Program-made: the position numbers and the translations under genes
In this document: one piece after another, positions 14,544-22,520 of the stretch
Position numbering within the stretch: the first letter of the stretch is position 1
How the letters are laid out: each line of letters begins with the position of its first letter
The notes under the pieces: generated by a model
Seen by the model: only the letters and a program-made list of their open reading frames with translations
Databases searched by the model: none
What the model was told of the DNA's origin: nothing
Source: Hemibagrus wyckioides
Taxonomy: Eukaryota > Chordata > Actinopteri > Siluriformes > Bagridae
Assembly (NCBI RefSeq): GCF_019097595.1
Contig: NC_080710.1
Coordinates: forward strand, 3,809,780 to 3,873,779
Length of the DNA stretch: 64,000 nt
Direction of reading: 5' to 3'

Positions 14544-17500
14544 GAGATCAGGAAGACTCGTATTTGGCTTGTTCAGTACTCAAATGTTATAAAACACATC
14601 TATGCAATACAGTGGAATGCTGCTATACGTTTACCATCCTACCCTGTTAGTCAAACTTTTATTTTATTTATATTTTTTACTATTATCCCCGCATTGGGGG
14701 TGGAGTCCCCCTTAAATGAAAATCCTAGGCTCACCCCTGATTGTGCCCGTATACACAGATGTAAAATGCTGTCTGGCACCTGTTTGTTTTTATTTAGCGT
14801 GTTAGTTGAATGTTGAACTGATTTACAAAATTGTTTTTCTTCAGGGATTCTTTTCCAGGTGACAATTATTTATTTTATAAAAAGTGATTTAAGTTAAGTC
14901 TGCAGTTTGCACTTTACAAATCCCTCATATTTTGTTATATTACTTTATTTTACTAGAATAATTAGAACTTTATTAGTAAGTTTGCATTTTATAAATCCCC
15001 AAAAAGGGTTTTTATGTTGTTGTATTGATTATTTGTTTTTCTAAAATAACAAAAAAAAAAAACTTGTTAGCGAAAGTAATTTTGCACTTTTAGTCCAAAT
15101 TAGCAGTTCATATGTTTGGTTATATTGTTTTTGCTCAGATTTAAAAAAAATGTATTCTATAGTCTCTAGTGTGTTATTAATTTTTTTTTTTTAAAGAAAA
15201 ATAATCGTTTTAAAATTGAAAATCGAATTTTGTTTTAAAAAAAATCGGAGATTCAATTTTTTGGCCATATCGCCCAGCTCTAATTACACCATAAGGGAAT
15301 ATCTTACTTTGCATTTCCCAGCTGACGAAGCTGGGGTGAAAGCTCAGGGGCAGCTATGATACAGCAGCCCTGGAGCTCAGAGGGTTAAGGAGCTTGCTCA
15401 AGAGCCCAACAGTGGATCTTGGCGGTGCTGGGGCTTGAACCCTGATCTTCAGATCAACAACCCTTAACCTCTTGAGCCACCACTGCCCCGTGCTGCTGGG
15501 CTGTTGTGATAACGTTAACTCCTTCTTCTAACACCACAGGTATTCACTAATAATAAATATTGCAGTTTTTATCTGTTTACAGTTACATTTAACGGGTGGG
15601 AAAAATAAGCTAGCTCTTGCTCTCAATTTCACTTTGCTTTACACAGACCAATGGGCCTGTTAGGATGACTCAGTTGGTTAAGAGCGTGGTGCTAATAATG
15701 CCAAGGTCGCGGGTTTGATCCCACTACGGGCCATTCAATGTTTCCTGCAATGGTTATCTACACTGAATGGGCAAGTGGTTAAGGCTCTGGGTTGTTGATC
15801 TGAAGATCAGGGTTCAAGCCCCAGCACCGCCAAGCTCCACTGTTGGGCACCTGAGCAAGACCCTTAACCCTCCCTGCTCCAGGGGTGCTGTATCATAACT
15901 GCCCCTGGCTCTGACCCCAACTTCCTCAGCTGGGATATGCAAAGAAAAGAATTCCACTGTGCTGTACTAAAAGGCTTCAGACATTCCTTTAAAGTTAATA
16001 AGACTAAAGAGCAACACAGTGCCTGGAGACTCCTTACATAATCCCTCCATATCAGCGATTATATACGTTTTATTAAATAACAGCAGTTTTGTTTTAATTT
16101 TCATTTTCTATAAATAAGATGCTGCTATAAAAACGATACTGTATTAGAACTTGTGCCAGGGTTTACTGTTACACACATACTGGCCAATCAGAATCATGAA
16201 TCCATGCGCACTGCCCTACAGTAAAACACAGAGTTAGGAATTAAAGAATAAGTCAGTGGATTATGGATCACCTCACCTCTCTGTAGTGTTTAACGAACAT
16301 TTTCCGACGCACCACCTCCACCACGGCCAGGCAGTACATCTGCGGGACGGTACTGAGGGCCTCCACCACACGCACTCTCTCCAGCAGCTCAGTCAGGAGG
16401 CGCAGCAGTGCTTGTAGCTTCTCGCCGTTCTGATCCGCATGCAGCATCACGTAGCAGCACCATCTATAAGCAAGGCATGACATGTATTCTGACACCACGT
16501 CTACCTGAAACGCATTCCTACTACAGTCGCTGCTCGTTAAGCAAAAACGTCGAGCGGTATGGCGAACGTCCTTACTTGAGACGGACTTGCAGGTTGTTGG
16601 CCAGTTCCTGTTTGGCAGTCGTACACTTCTGCTTAATGTCCAACAGCTTCCTGTGGTTGGTCAGCATGATCATCAGCTGATTGGCGTGACTCAGACACAG
16701 GTCAGGCAGCACTGAGTTATCCTTCAGGTTTTCAGCCCTCATCTGATTGGCTAAAAATCCCTGTGAAAAAGAAAATCATGGCTAATGTAAAAAAAAAAAA
16801 ACAAACAAACAAAAAAAACCCAGAAAAGTTGTTTGCTCTAAGAAAAAGAATGAGCCGTAATGAGATAATGAAGATGTGCCAAACAAAAAAATAAAAACAG
16901 CGTACCTGAGCGAGCTCCTTCTGTTCGTTCACTAGCTTTTTGCAGCTGGCAATCATTTGGTCGAGTGCATACAATCTGTCTTCCAGCCCCTTTATGGCCT
17001 TCATGTTTTGATTATCCAGTTTGGTAATAGTGTCCCGGCACTCGAGGAGGAACGGCTGAATAATCCGCGGATCGAGCTACAAAAATAAGAGCACATGCTG
17101 GCGTGAGACAACAACAAATGCGAATCATTACAAACGTTATACAAGTAACTTTAGCAGAATAAACGTCGGGTATGACGGTTGATCAGAATCCACGAAATAT
17201 CCAAAAATGCTGCATATTAGGACATTTTTTATGCTTCATCTTTGACGAACTCACAAATCTGATTGGTTTGGAGGATGAAATCTTAAAAACATGGTGTAAG
17301 GAGACGTTTCTCCTTGCGCTTACTCTGTTGATGGAGTCGAAGCACTTCCTCACTACAGCCTCAACATCATTGGGACGGTCCTGTACATTGATCCAGTCCA
17401 GCAGCGTGACGTTAAACGATGGAACGTCCGTTTTTTCCGTCTCCTCCTGCTCCTTTTCTTCCTCCAGCGCCTCCTGCAGGCCACTGGCGCTGCTGCTTCC

Positions 17501-19355
17501 CGCTCTGCCCGGAGATGCGGATTCCCCTGAAGCGGGAGATTTCTGGTCCTGCTGGGCCTCCGCAAGGCCCGAGATGGCCGACTGGGAGGACGCTCCTTCT
17601 TCGCCGTCGGGTTTGGGATGTGGGGAGCAGGATTTCTCCAGGCTTTCTCGGTAGCTGTGGCGGGTCAGACACTCCAGCAGAGGGATTTTCGCCATGACCG
17701 ATACGGCCGTACCGAGCCTGGAGGTGTACAAGCGTTGAAATAAGGTTACAGGTGCGAGGTTTAAAAAGAAAACATTTTACACTGTAGCTACTCACTTTGT
17801 CAGCTTCAGTTTGATGTCTTCGAAATCCTGTTGGTAATTAGTGTAGGCGATGTCGAACTTCGAGAGCAGCTTCTGATAGGATGTGGTGCAGTCGTCCAGA
17901 TTGGCCATGATGGCCGCCCAGCCCTGGTGCTGAAGGTGTTCATCATGGACCAGGCGTTCACAGAAGGAGCACAGCTTCTTGGCGACTTCAAACATTTCCT
18001 TGGGGGAAGAAAAAAAATGTTAAAAATGAGCACAACATGAGCAGAAATGAGTGACCAGAATAAATAGATCTTCTTCTGCCCTACAAAATGCTGATAACTC
18101 TTCAGTCAGAAAGATTAGCAGGCGTATAAGCCTTGTTATTAAAGTGTGTAAAGCGTGAGGAGAGTACCACGGCGAGCTGCGTCCGCGAGGCCACGGTGTG
18201 AAACACGGCCGGCATCATGAGCGACTCCTCCACCTTCATCTCCATCTCATTCTCCACGGTGAAGGTGGTCTTGGGGATCGTCGGCGCACGGTCACACAAG
18301 ATCATCTCTTTGTTGAACAAGAAGATGGGGTTCGTATCCTTAGATGTGAAAAGAACAAAAAATAAAGAGATAGAACAGGGTTACTTTTAAATGAACTACT
18401 CCACAAAACAAACTGCTGCTGTTCAAAACTCAGTGGGTGGGGCATTCACTTTCTCCCCTGTCAATCACAGCAAAATTAGGCATCTGTGAGCTTGTGTACG
18501 TGAAAGAGGACAGACAGAGCTTTCATCAGTTGGATTTTTTTTTGGGAAAAAAAAAAAAGATAACTAAAGTAATTCCTAATTGTTTAAGAATGCACTCAAC
18601 TCGGCTTGTCATAAGAAGGAAAAAGTTATCCAAGTCGTTGTATTGGAACGAAATGATTAGTTTTACCACAAAACGTCCACCTCCCTGGTTTCAAACAGCA
18701 GATAAACCCTAAACTAGAAATAAACTACGTGTTTTTGAGGTTTAGATGCCTTATATCTCACACACACACACAACTCACCGTGCCTGCACTGTAGCTACAC
18801 ACTCTCCTCTCGGCCACCATACACTCGCCTCCATTAACCACCAGCACCTGATGCTGAGCAGCGATCTTGTACTTAGCCTGGATTGCATGTTTAAGGTCCA
18901 GAACACTACAAGAGAGAGAGAAACATATAGTCCTTACATTATATTGCCAAAAGTATTGGGACACCCTCCAAATCATTGAGTTCAGGTGTTGTTTTTCAGG
19001 GGCTGGGCTCGGACCCTTAGTTCCAGTGAAAGGAACTCTTAATGCTTCAGCTTCATACCAAGACAATTTGGACAATTTCATGCTCCCAACTTTGTGGGAA
19101 CAGTTTGGGGATGACCGCTTCCTGTTCCAACATGACTGTTGGTGCACAAAGCAAGGTCCATAAAGACGTTAGGTAATAATTAGTCACAAATTAGTCTCCA
19201 TACCACCAGACGTGGTTACGTCATTCGGTATCCACATTACTCATGATATCTATAAACTCTTCCTCGCTTCCAGAGCCGACTTACGTTTGCACCGCTAGCT
19301 CGGTGTCGAAGGTCAACATGCTCCCGTTATTGACCTGGAACACGTACAACTTCAT
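3690..19355 (-). CDS. rb1cc1: RB1CC1 / FIP200 autophagy scaffold, complete coding region in 22 exons
   Basis: FIP200 is the large scaffold of the cytosolic ULK1-ATG13-ATG101 complex that starts autophagosome formation; it also recruits cargo receptors through its C-terminal Claw. The spliced product, read from the minus strand, is 1582 residues (human about 1594). Visible parts are a ubiquitin-like N terminus beginning MKLYVFQVNNGSML, a conserved N-terminal region to about residue 629, an LC3-interacting-type FDFETI motif near 687-692, a long charged coiled coil to about 1440, and the Claw near 1480-1582 ending RVKAVPWNKKV. All 22 exon phases join without frameshift or stop, so the gene looks intact. 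Exons run 19355-19285, 18905-18779, 18338-18168, 17998-17796, 17717-17324, 17076-16906, 16760-16576, 16463-16277, 13870-13789, 13672-13608, 13510-13407, 12257-12131, 12035-10162, 9912-9756, 8803-8695, 8575-8293, 7387-7333, 7235-7188, 5101-5043, 4945-4818, 4014-3944 and 3767-3690. Identification is by recalled similarity to vertebrate FIP200, not by a database search. Confidence 0.96.
3944..4014 (-). CDS. rb1cc1: rb1cc1 coding exon 21 (Claw domain, tandem acceptor)
   Basis: Encodes AGATRRPWVLGKVMEKEYCQ through KK, to residue 1557. Two adjacent cag triplets precede the exon. Use of the first gives start 4014, of the second start 4011; both keep the frame and differ by one Ala. Confidence 0.92.
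4359..4408. repeat. (TATC)n microsatellite
   Basis: About 12 tandem TATC tetranucleotides in the intron between coding exons 20 and 21. Confidence 0.95.
4818..4945 (-). CDS. rb1cc1: rb1cc1 coding exon 20 (Claw domain)
   Basis: Encodes FQVGDLVLIILDERHDNYVL through LAALDLKP, to residue 1533. This is the OB-like core of the Claw domain that binds FIR motifs of cargo receptors such as p62/SQSTM1. The donor is gtctgt, a weaker match than the others, sitting beside a GT-rich intron start. Confidence 0.92.
5043..5101 (-). CDS. rb1cc1: rb1cc1 coding exon 19
   Basis: Encodes MSQSMSSVSSRHSEKIAIR, residues 1472-1490, the entry to the Claw domain. The donor is gtaagt, phase 2. Confidence 0.94.
5203..5580. 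repeat. GATA/GACA array with interleaved higher-order unit
   Basis: A pure TAGA run (to 5280) is followed by GACA/GATA blocks. These are separated four times by an agaatcgacgtcttactga-like spacer, giving a unit of roughly 45-60 bp. It lies in the intron between coding exons 18 and 19. Confidence 0.85.
5925..6120 (-). repeat. dispersed repeat copy within rb1cc1 intron
   Basis: Contains gttactatagaaacgataa and ccgaccaatcagtaagcg in the minus orientation, lying in the intron between coding exons 18 and 19. Confidence 0.6.
7188..7235 (-). CDS. rb1cc1: rb1cc1 coding exon 18
   Basis: A 48-nt exon encoding TLHMKEEENKRLSQRL, residues 1456-1471. Phase 0 at both ends, so skipping it would keep the frame. 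Confidence 0.92.
7333..7387 (-). CDS. rb1cc1: rb1cc1 coding exon 17
   Basis: Encodes DNALMLSEEKQRILMLER, residues about 1438-1455, a short helical exon before the Claw. Phase 2 on entry, phase 0 on exit with a gtcagt donor. Confidence 0.93.
7945..8188 (+). mobile_element. Tc1-like transposon, internally deleted fragment
   Basis: Begins with a tacactaaattggcaaaag-type end and caaatcattgagttcagg, then jumps to the C-terminal transposase region (VPVKGTLNASAS, then FGDDPFL on the plus strand). It lies in the intron between coding exons 16 and 17. No intact transposase remains. Confidence 0.8.
8293..8575 (-). CDS. rb1cc1: rb1cc1 coding exon 16
   Basis: Encodes LIESLSEDRATILQEKKHLE, the end of the coiled coil, then a Pro/Ala/Val-rich variable linker, then the conserved RVDSAVEASMMTVH. 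Residues about 1343-1437. The linker is the most divergent part relative to mammals as I recall them. Confidence 0.93.
8695..8803 (-). CDS. rb1cc1: rb1cc1 coding exon 15 (coiled coil)
   Basis: Encodes TNFNTVLMREKLKKEQIISE through QQEKDK, to residue 1342. The donor is gtaagt, phase 1, and the pyrimidine-rich acceptor is followed by a phase-0 start. Confidence 0.94.
9181..9218. repeat. (AAC)n microsatellite
   Basis: About 12 tandem CAA/AAC units in the intron between coding exons 14 and 15. Confidence 0.95.
9756..9912 (-). CDS. rb1cc1: rb1cc1 coding exon 14 (coiled coil)
   Basis: Encodes GAEAGESEVGDISLQQRLDE through KKNEELQNLKTSLIAEQQ, to residue 1306. The acceptor was chosen because the one-base start phase matches the phase-2 end of exon 13 and restores the NEELQN/SLIAEQQ block. 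Confidence 0.92.
10162..12035 (-). CDS. rb1cc1: rb1cc1 coding exon 13, large exon with LIR-type motif and coiled coil
   Basis: This single 1874-nt exon encodes residues 630-1254. It begins with a Ser/Pro-rich disordered stretch, then LEDLSPDSIDAH followed by FDFETI (about 687-692), the LC3-interacting-type motif. Next come the conserved acidic blocks SLDLDSLAESPESDFMSAVN and NPISDPTSPEMMVESLYSSV. From about residue 765 to the end it is a near-continuous Glu/Lys/Leu/Gln-rich coiled coil with heptad character. The donor is gtaagt in phase 2. The open frame continues upstream of the ag acceptor to an intronic Met at 12074; that extension is not part of the gene. A 197-codon open frame on the opposite strand is a shadow of the biased coiled-coil codons. 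Confidence 0.95.
12131..12257 (-). CDS. rb1cc1: rb1cc1 coding exon 12
   Basis: Encodes VPSLCDFEPLNHHTEALHQL through LLSELK, to residue 629. This is roughly where the structured N-terminal dimer region of FIP200 ends. Confidence 0.94.
12355..12846. repeat. GGAACCAAAGACCA minisatellite with 42-bp higher-order units
   Basis: Tandem 14-bp-like words (accaaagaccagga and variants) fill the intron between coding exons 11 and 12. At 12721-12842 three near-identical 42-bp units follow one another, each three 14-mers long. Since 42 is divisible by 3, this creates a spurious open frame. A 137-bp MITE splits the array at 12533-12669. Confidence 0.9.
12533..12669. mobile_element. hAT-type MITE inserted in minisatellite
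   Basis: The ends tacagctgtaactaacga and (reverse complement) tagggctgaaacaacga form an imperfect terminal inverted repeat. They are flanked by ccaggaac (12525-12532) and ccaggaat (12670-12677), a 7/8 match expected of an 8-bp hAT target duplication. Fish MITEs with this attaatcgattatt-rich character are familiar. Confidence 0.8.
13407..13510 (-). CDS. rb1cc1: rb1cc1 coding exon 11
   Basis: Encodes TRKPRKFDFELPDISLNDLQ through EVQPFL, residues 553-587. The donor gtaaca is in phase 2 and splits an Arg codon. Confidence 0.94.
13608..13672 (-). CDS. rb1cc1: rb1cc1 coding exon 10
   Basis: Encodes KSFLRNRLFRGLDSWPPSSF and Cys, residues about 531-552. The donor is gtaagt, phase 0. Confidence 0.94.
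13789..13870 (-). CDS. rb1cc1: rb1cc1 coding exon 9
   Basis: Encodes WASALVKDGKNLYEAEKAKR through FGKLF plus one base, residues 504-530. The gtaagt donor in phase 1 joins to form Arg in exon 10. Confidence 0.94.
14090..15282. mobile_element. hAT-type non-autonomous element with TIRs and 8-bp TSD
   Basis: The left end tagagctgggcga is the inverse of the right end tcgcccagctcta. The flanks attacaac (14082-14089) and attacacc (15283-15290) match at 7 of 8. Inside, arms of about 85 bp (roughly 14205-14290 and 14405-14490) are near reverse complements. No transposase-like frame is seen in the 1193 bp, so it is probably mobilised in trans or extinct. It sits in the intron between coding exons 8 and 9. 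Confidence 0.85.
15305..15490 (-). repeat. tRNA-derived SINE copy 1
   Basis: On the minus strand it reads gtggctcaagaggttaagg (A-box-like), then gggttcaagccccagc (B-box), then a body with agagcaagctccttaaccc and a pyrimidine-rich tail near the cagctgggaa end. It abuts the target duplication of the hAT element. Confidence 0.75.
15654..15733 (+). pseudogene. tRNA-Ile(AAT)-like pseudogene or SINE head
   Basis: The 80-nt stretch starts ggcctgttag and ends ctacgggcca, with acceptor arms that pair (GGCC with the terminal GGCC). It has a recognisable D-arm region with an inserted block of about 5 nt, an AAT anticodon in gtgctaataatgcc, and a B-box gggtttgatcc. The insertions and a changed T-arm base argue against function. 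Confidence 0.65.
15765..15975 (+). repeat. tRNA-derived SINE copy 2
   Basis: Contains aagtggttaaggctctggg, then gggttcaagccccagc, then cttaaccctccctgctccag and cagctgggatatgcaaag, ending ttccactgtgctgta. It lacks the usual first bases, apparently truncated at its 5' end. Confidence 0.8.
16024..16195 (-). repeat. dispersed repeat copy within rb1cc1 intron
   Basis: Carries ctggagactccttacat at one end and tggccaatcagaatcatg at the other, the modules expected of the dispersed family in minus orientation. Confidence 0.55.
16277..16463 (-). CDS. rb1cc1: rb1cc1 coding exon 8
   Basis: Encodes WCCYVMLHADQNGEKLQALL through MFVKHYRE, about to residue 503. The VEALSTVPQMYCLAVVEVVR block is nearly invariant in vertebrates as far as I recall. 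Confidence 0.95.
16576..16760 (-). CDS. rb1cc1: rb1cc1 coding exon 7
   Basis: Encodes GFLANQMRAENLKDNSVLPD through NNLQVRLK, residues 380-441. The donor gtaagg is in phase 2. Confidence 0.95.
16906..17076 (-). CDS. rb1cc1: rb1cc1 coding exon 6
   Basis: Encodes LDPRIIQPFLLECRDTITKL through NEQKELAQ, residues 323-379, with phase 0 at both ends and a gtacgc donor. Confidence 0.95.
17324..17717 (-). CDS. rb1cc1: rb1cc1 coding exon 5 with variable linker
   Basis: Encodes LGTAVSVMAKIPLLECLTRH, then a Ser/Glu-rich variable linker of about 80 residues, then the conserved LLDWINVQDRPNDVEAVV. It covers residues about 191-322. Linker composition differs from what I recall of mammals, while both flanks are conserved. 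Confidence 0.94.
17796..17998 (-). CDS. rb1cc1: rb1cc1 coding exon 4
   Basis: Encodes EMFEVAKKLCSFCERLVH through DIKLKLT, residues 124-190, part of the N-terminal helical region. The donor is gtgagt in phase 2. Confidence 0.95.
18168..18338 (-). CDS. rb1cc1: rb1cc1 coding exon 3
   Basis: Encodes DTNPIFLFNKEMILCD through VASRTQLAV, residues 67-123, with phase 0 at both ends. This is among the most conserved stretches of the N-terminal region. Confidence 0.95.
18779..18905 (-). CDS. rb1cc1: rb1cc1 coding exon 2
   Basis: Encodes LDLKHAIQAKYKIAAQHQ through RRVCSYSAGT, residues about 24-66, completing the ubiquitin-like domain. The acceptor is ttgtag and the donor gtgagt. Confidence 0.95.
18935..19165 (+). 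mobile_element. Tc1-like transposon, internally deleted fragment
   Basis: An end tacattatattgccaaaag and gagttcaggtgtt are followed directly by tttttcaggggctgggctc and the transposase C-terminal region. It is the same kind of deletion as the copies at 7945 and 50395. It lies in the first coding intron of rb1cc1. Confidence 0.85.
19285..19355 (-). CDS. rb1cc1: rb1cc1 coding exon 1 (start codon; ubiquitin-like fold)
   Basis: The start ATG (complement of 19353-19355) has A at -3, a good initiation context. It encodes MKLYVFQVNNGSMLTF and onward, the conserved FIP200 N terminus. The exon ends in phase 2 before a gtaagt donor. Confidence 0.95.
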
Positions 19356-19398
19356 ATTGAATTCTCCACTCAGCTTCCCCGTGGCCTGGCTGCTTCAT
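19327..19398 (-). other. overlapping upstream ORF across the rb1cc1 start codon
   Basis: An ATG 43 nt upstream of the main ATG opens a 23-codon frame that runs past the main start and stops at TAA 19327-19329. Its context is weak (T at -3), so leaky scanning to the main ATG is expected. It exists in the mRNA only if the 5' UTR exon boundary at 19416 is right. Confidence 0.55.
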
Positions 19399-19416
19399 CT
19401 AGTCTGTGATGCTCAC
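19356..19416 (-). other. rb1cc1: rb1cc1 5' UTR part of the start-codon exon
   Basis: Minus-strand sequence upstream of the ATG reaches a pyrimidine-rich acceptor (ctctcctcctcag) that places the exon start at 19416. This fits a separate non-coding first exon farther upstream, as in mammalian RB1CC1. Confidence 0.6.
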
Positions 19417-20377
19417 CTGAGGAGGAGAGAGGAAAAGCCTGGGATTGAAATCTTGAAATGACATGCATTTGAGCTCGTTACGAGATGATGAACCAGACCT
19501 GTGAGCCAGGAAATTCTGAGATCTTCACTTAATATACGTCTAATCATAAACCGCTTTTATTTACCAAAACTTGCCAAGAACAAAAAAAAAACATTCCTTA
19601 ACATACCAGTCAGAGATCAAAGCTGTAGGTTTATGTTTTCAGTCTTCAGGATGGCTAAAACACCCTATCACAACACATACATACAATCTAATTATTTTAA
19701 CAATTATGGAATTAAAAATATAAAATCTATTCTATATGAAAGCGAGGATGTATTTCCAAAGAAAAAATAAAACAGTTTAGTTCTATCCTGTGATCTAATG
19801 TACAGAAATACTTCCAGATGTGTACTTTTTACACACACACAATTTCACTAACTGCCTGTCTCTAGAAATCACAAACACAGCAGTCTATCCGCAAAATCAG
19901 AAGACGGAGATCAGATCTAGCGGGCGTGTCGCTCTGTGTGGGTCACATGACGACGACACGTCTACAATCTGGGCTTGACAGAAATCAGCCCCAGCATCTA
20001 ATCTTCGCCTGTTCATTTTTTCCCCCACGCACAAAAATAATCTCATTAAGATGTGGATTATTGTTAAATTGACATATTACACTCTTTACATTTAAGCCGT
20101 CGCATCTCAAAACACACCCAGATGATTTTTTTTAAAATTCACGTTTATAATTATGTCTTAAAGTATTAAATTTTACCCTGCATCACTTTCGCAACCTTCG
20201 GGGTGTTTTAAAGGCACTTTTAATTTTTTTTATTATTTATTTTTAAGTCAGATCCAGGCGAGGTTGGTCAATGAAGGCATGTTACACTATGACGCCCCCC
20301 ACGTGACGTAATGAGGAGTGAACCTGAGGTAACAAAAACACAAAAACTACCTTGACATTTCATCTGCAGTTTAATAC

Positions 20378-20429
<52 letters not shown>
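20378..20429. repeat. (GA)n microsatellite
   Basis: About 26 uninterrupted GA units, followed by a short GT run. Confidence 0.95.
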
Positions 20430-20431
<2 letters not shown>

Positions 20432-21895
20432 TGTGTGTGTGTGTTTACTAACCGAGCGCCTACCATGGAGTATTTCAGGCTGAGTCATGTTGTTTCCTCA
20501 CCATTAAACTGAACCATTAAGGAACAACTGTTTACTTCACGAAATAAACACTTCATGGTGTTAAAGGACGCAGTTTGGGTTAAAATACCAACCTAAAACT
20601 GTGTATTTAAACAAACAAACAAAAAAAGTCATCAATAACAGCAAAGTAATCAGCTGAACCTCTACGCTAGCTAGCACGCGCTCTCCTAACTGAACGCTTT
20701 CCCTTTCAACGCGGACAATGTTTATATAATATACTGTATCTATAAAGGAATAATGTAAAGAAAATTGAGCCAGAATACGTTTTTAGAGAGGCAAGCTTCT
20801 GCTTACATCGTTACGCTTGGTTTTGTAAAGTGTAGAACCTTAAAATGTCCTTTAATCTCCGCGTTACGAGATAATGCCGTTAGCCAAGTTAGCCGTGCTA
20901 ATATCTGCATCTGTCAGATGGGGTTCGGAGTCGATTCAGAACACGAGTCGATTCCGATTATATGATTCCAGGAATCAAGTATAGAGTCGATTCTCCGATT
21001 CTGAGCGGATAAATAAATAAAATGAGAGTCGATTCCGTGTCGATTATTTTTTACTTATCATGTTCATCCATAATGCAATGTAAATATTTTCAATGTCCAA
21101 TATTACTTATATACCGAGTATAAGAATAATTTAATTGACTAACTGTTTCCTCGAAAGACTAATACAAAAAATACCCTTAATCTACACTCAGTCCATTAAG
21201 AAACAGAATCGATTCCAAGTCGGTTGATTGTTCAGCTCAAGTTCATTCACGCTAAAGTGGGATTAGTTCCAAGTTAATATTGCTAATATTATTTACTTTG
21301 GGGTTCGGAGTCGATTCCGAACATGAGTCGATTCCAATTATATGATTCCTGGAATCAAGAATAGAGTCGATTCTCCGATTCTGAACGCATAAATAAATAA
21401 ATAAAGCTAGAGATTCGATTCCGTGTCATTATTTTTACTTTTCATGTTCATCCATAATGCAATGTAAATATATTCAAAGTCTTATATTACTTATATACCG
21501 AGTATAATGATAATTTATTTGACCAAGTGTTTCCAAGAAAAACTAATAAAAATACTATTAATCTACAATAAGTCCACTGAAAAATAGAGTCGATTCCGTG
21601 TCGGTTGATTGTTCAGCTCAAGTTCATTCACAATTAAGTGTGATTAGTTAAGAGTTCCATGTTAATATTGCAAAAATATATTTACTTTACCAACTGTCTG
21701 CTTAATAAACAAGACAACATATACACTTCATCTATAATTAGTCCACTGAAGACCAGAAAGTCGATTCTGTGTCATTTAATTGTTCTCATGTTTGTGTACA
21801 ATGTAAAGTGTAATTAGTTCTGTATATTTATAACTGGTGTAAGAATAACACACTGCCAATTGTTTTCTCAAAAAAAACCCCACCATTAAGCTAGA

Positions 21896-22140
21896 CACTC
21901 CCTGTCCACTTTATTAGGAACACCTTTACATTTATGTAGATATTTAATCAGCCAATCATGCATCAATAATCTGCATAAAAATCATGCAGATACAGGTCAA
22001 GAGCCCATACCTTTGTGTGTACCAACAACCATGCCACAGTTAAAATCAGACGTTTTGATGTTGGATGTGATGAATCTCTTCACCTGTACCGTGATGGACT
22101 GATGCATAAATGAGCAGGTGTACAGGTGTTTCTATTAAAA
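21896..22140 (+). mobile_element. Tc1-like non-autonomous fragment (cactttattaggaacacc ends)
   Basis: Starts ctgtccactttattaggaac, continues aatcagccaatcatgc and aaatcatgcagatacaggtc, and ends near caggtgtttctattaaaatg. This matches the first part of a well-known fish Tc1-like family with the rest deleted. Confidence 0.75.
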
Positions 22141-22486
22141 TGGTGTGTATGTAGTTCGCTAACGAATAGAGTTTTGATTCTATACTATTTTTTATTTAAG
22201 TTCATGTTAACTATTACTGCGTTGCTCCGTTTATATTTCAAGACAAAAATAATTTCTCTATTTCACAAGACACTAACATCCAAAAGGGAAGAAAAATGTA
22301 TGAATAATATTGTTAAAATCAGTTAAATTCGCCACATTCTTTATGATGGACATTGAGAAAGATTCCCCGTTTAAAGGGTGTTTTTTAAGTGCCCTTTGTG
22401 ATGCAACAGAAACTAAAATAAATCCTTTAACCTGGAAACTGTTTCTGTAAACTTAGAAAAATAAATTTTTAAAAGTCAGACTGGCT

Positions 22487-22520
22487 CTTTATTATTGTTA
22501 TTATTATTATTATTATTATT
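22487..22520. repeat. (ATT)n microsatellite
   Basis: About 11 tandem ATT units. Confidence 0.95.

Noticed and set aside
17412..17795. Arg/Pro-rich frames overlapping rb1cc1 exon 5 on both strands
   Set aside because: They are alternative frames of the GC-rich linker-coding sequence.
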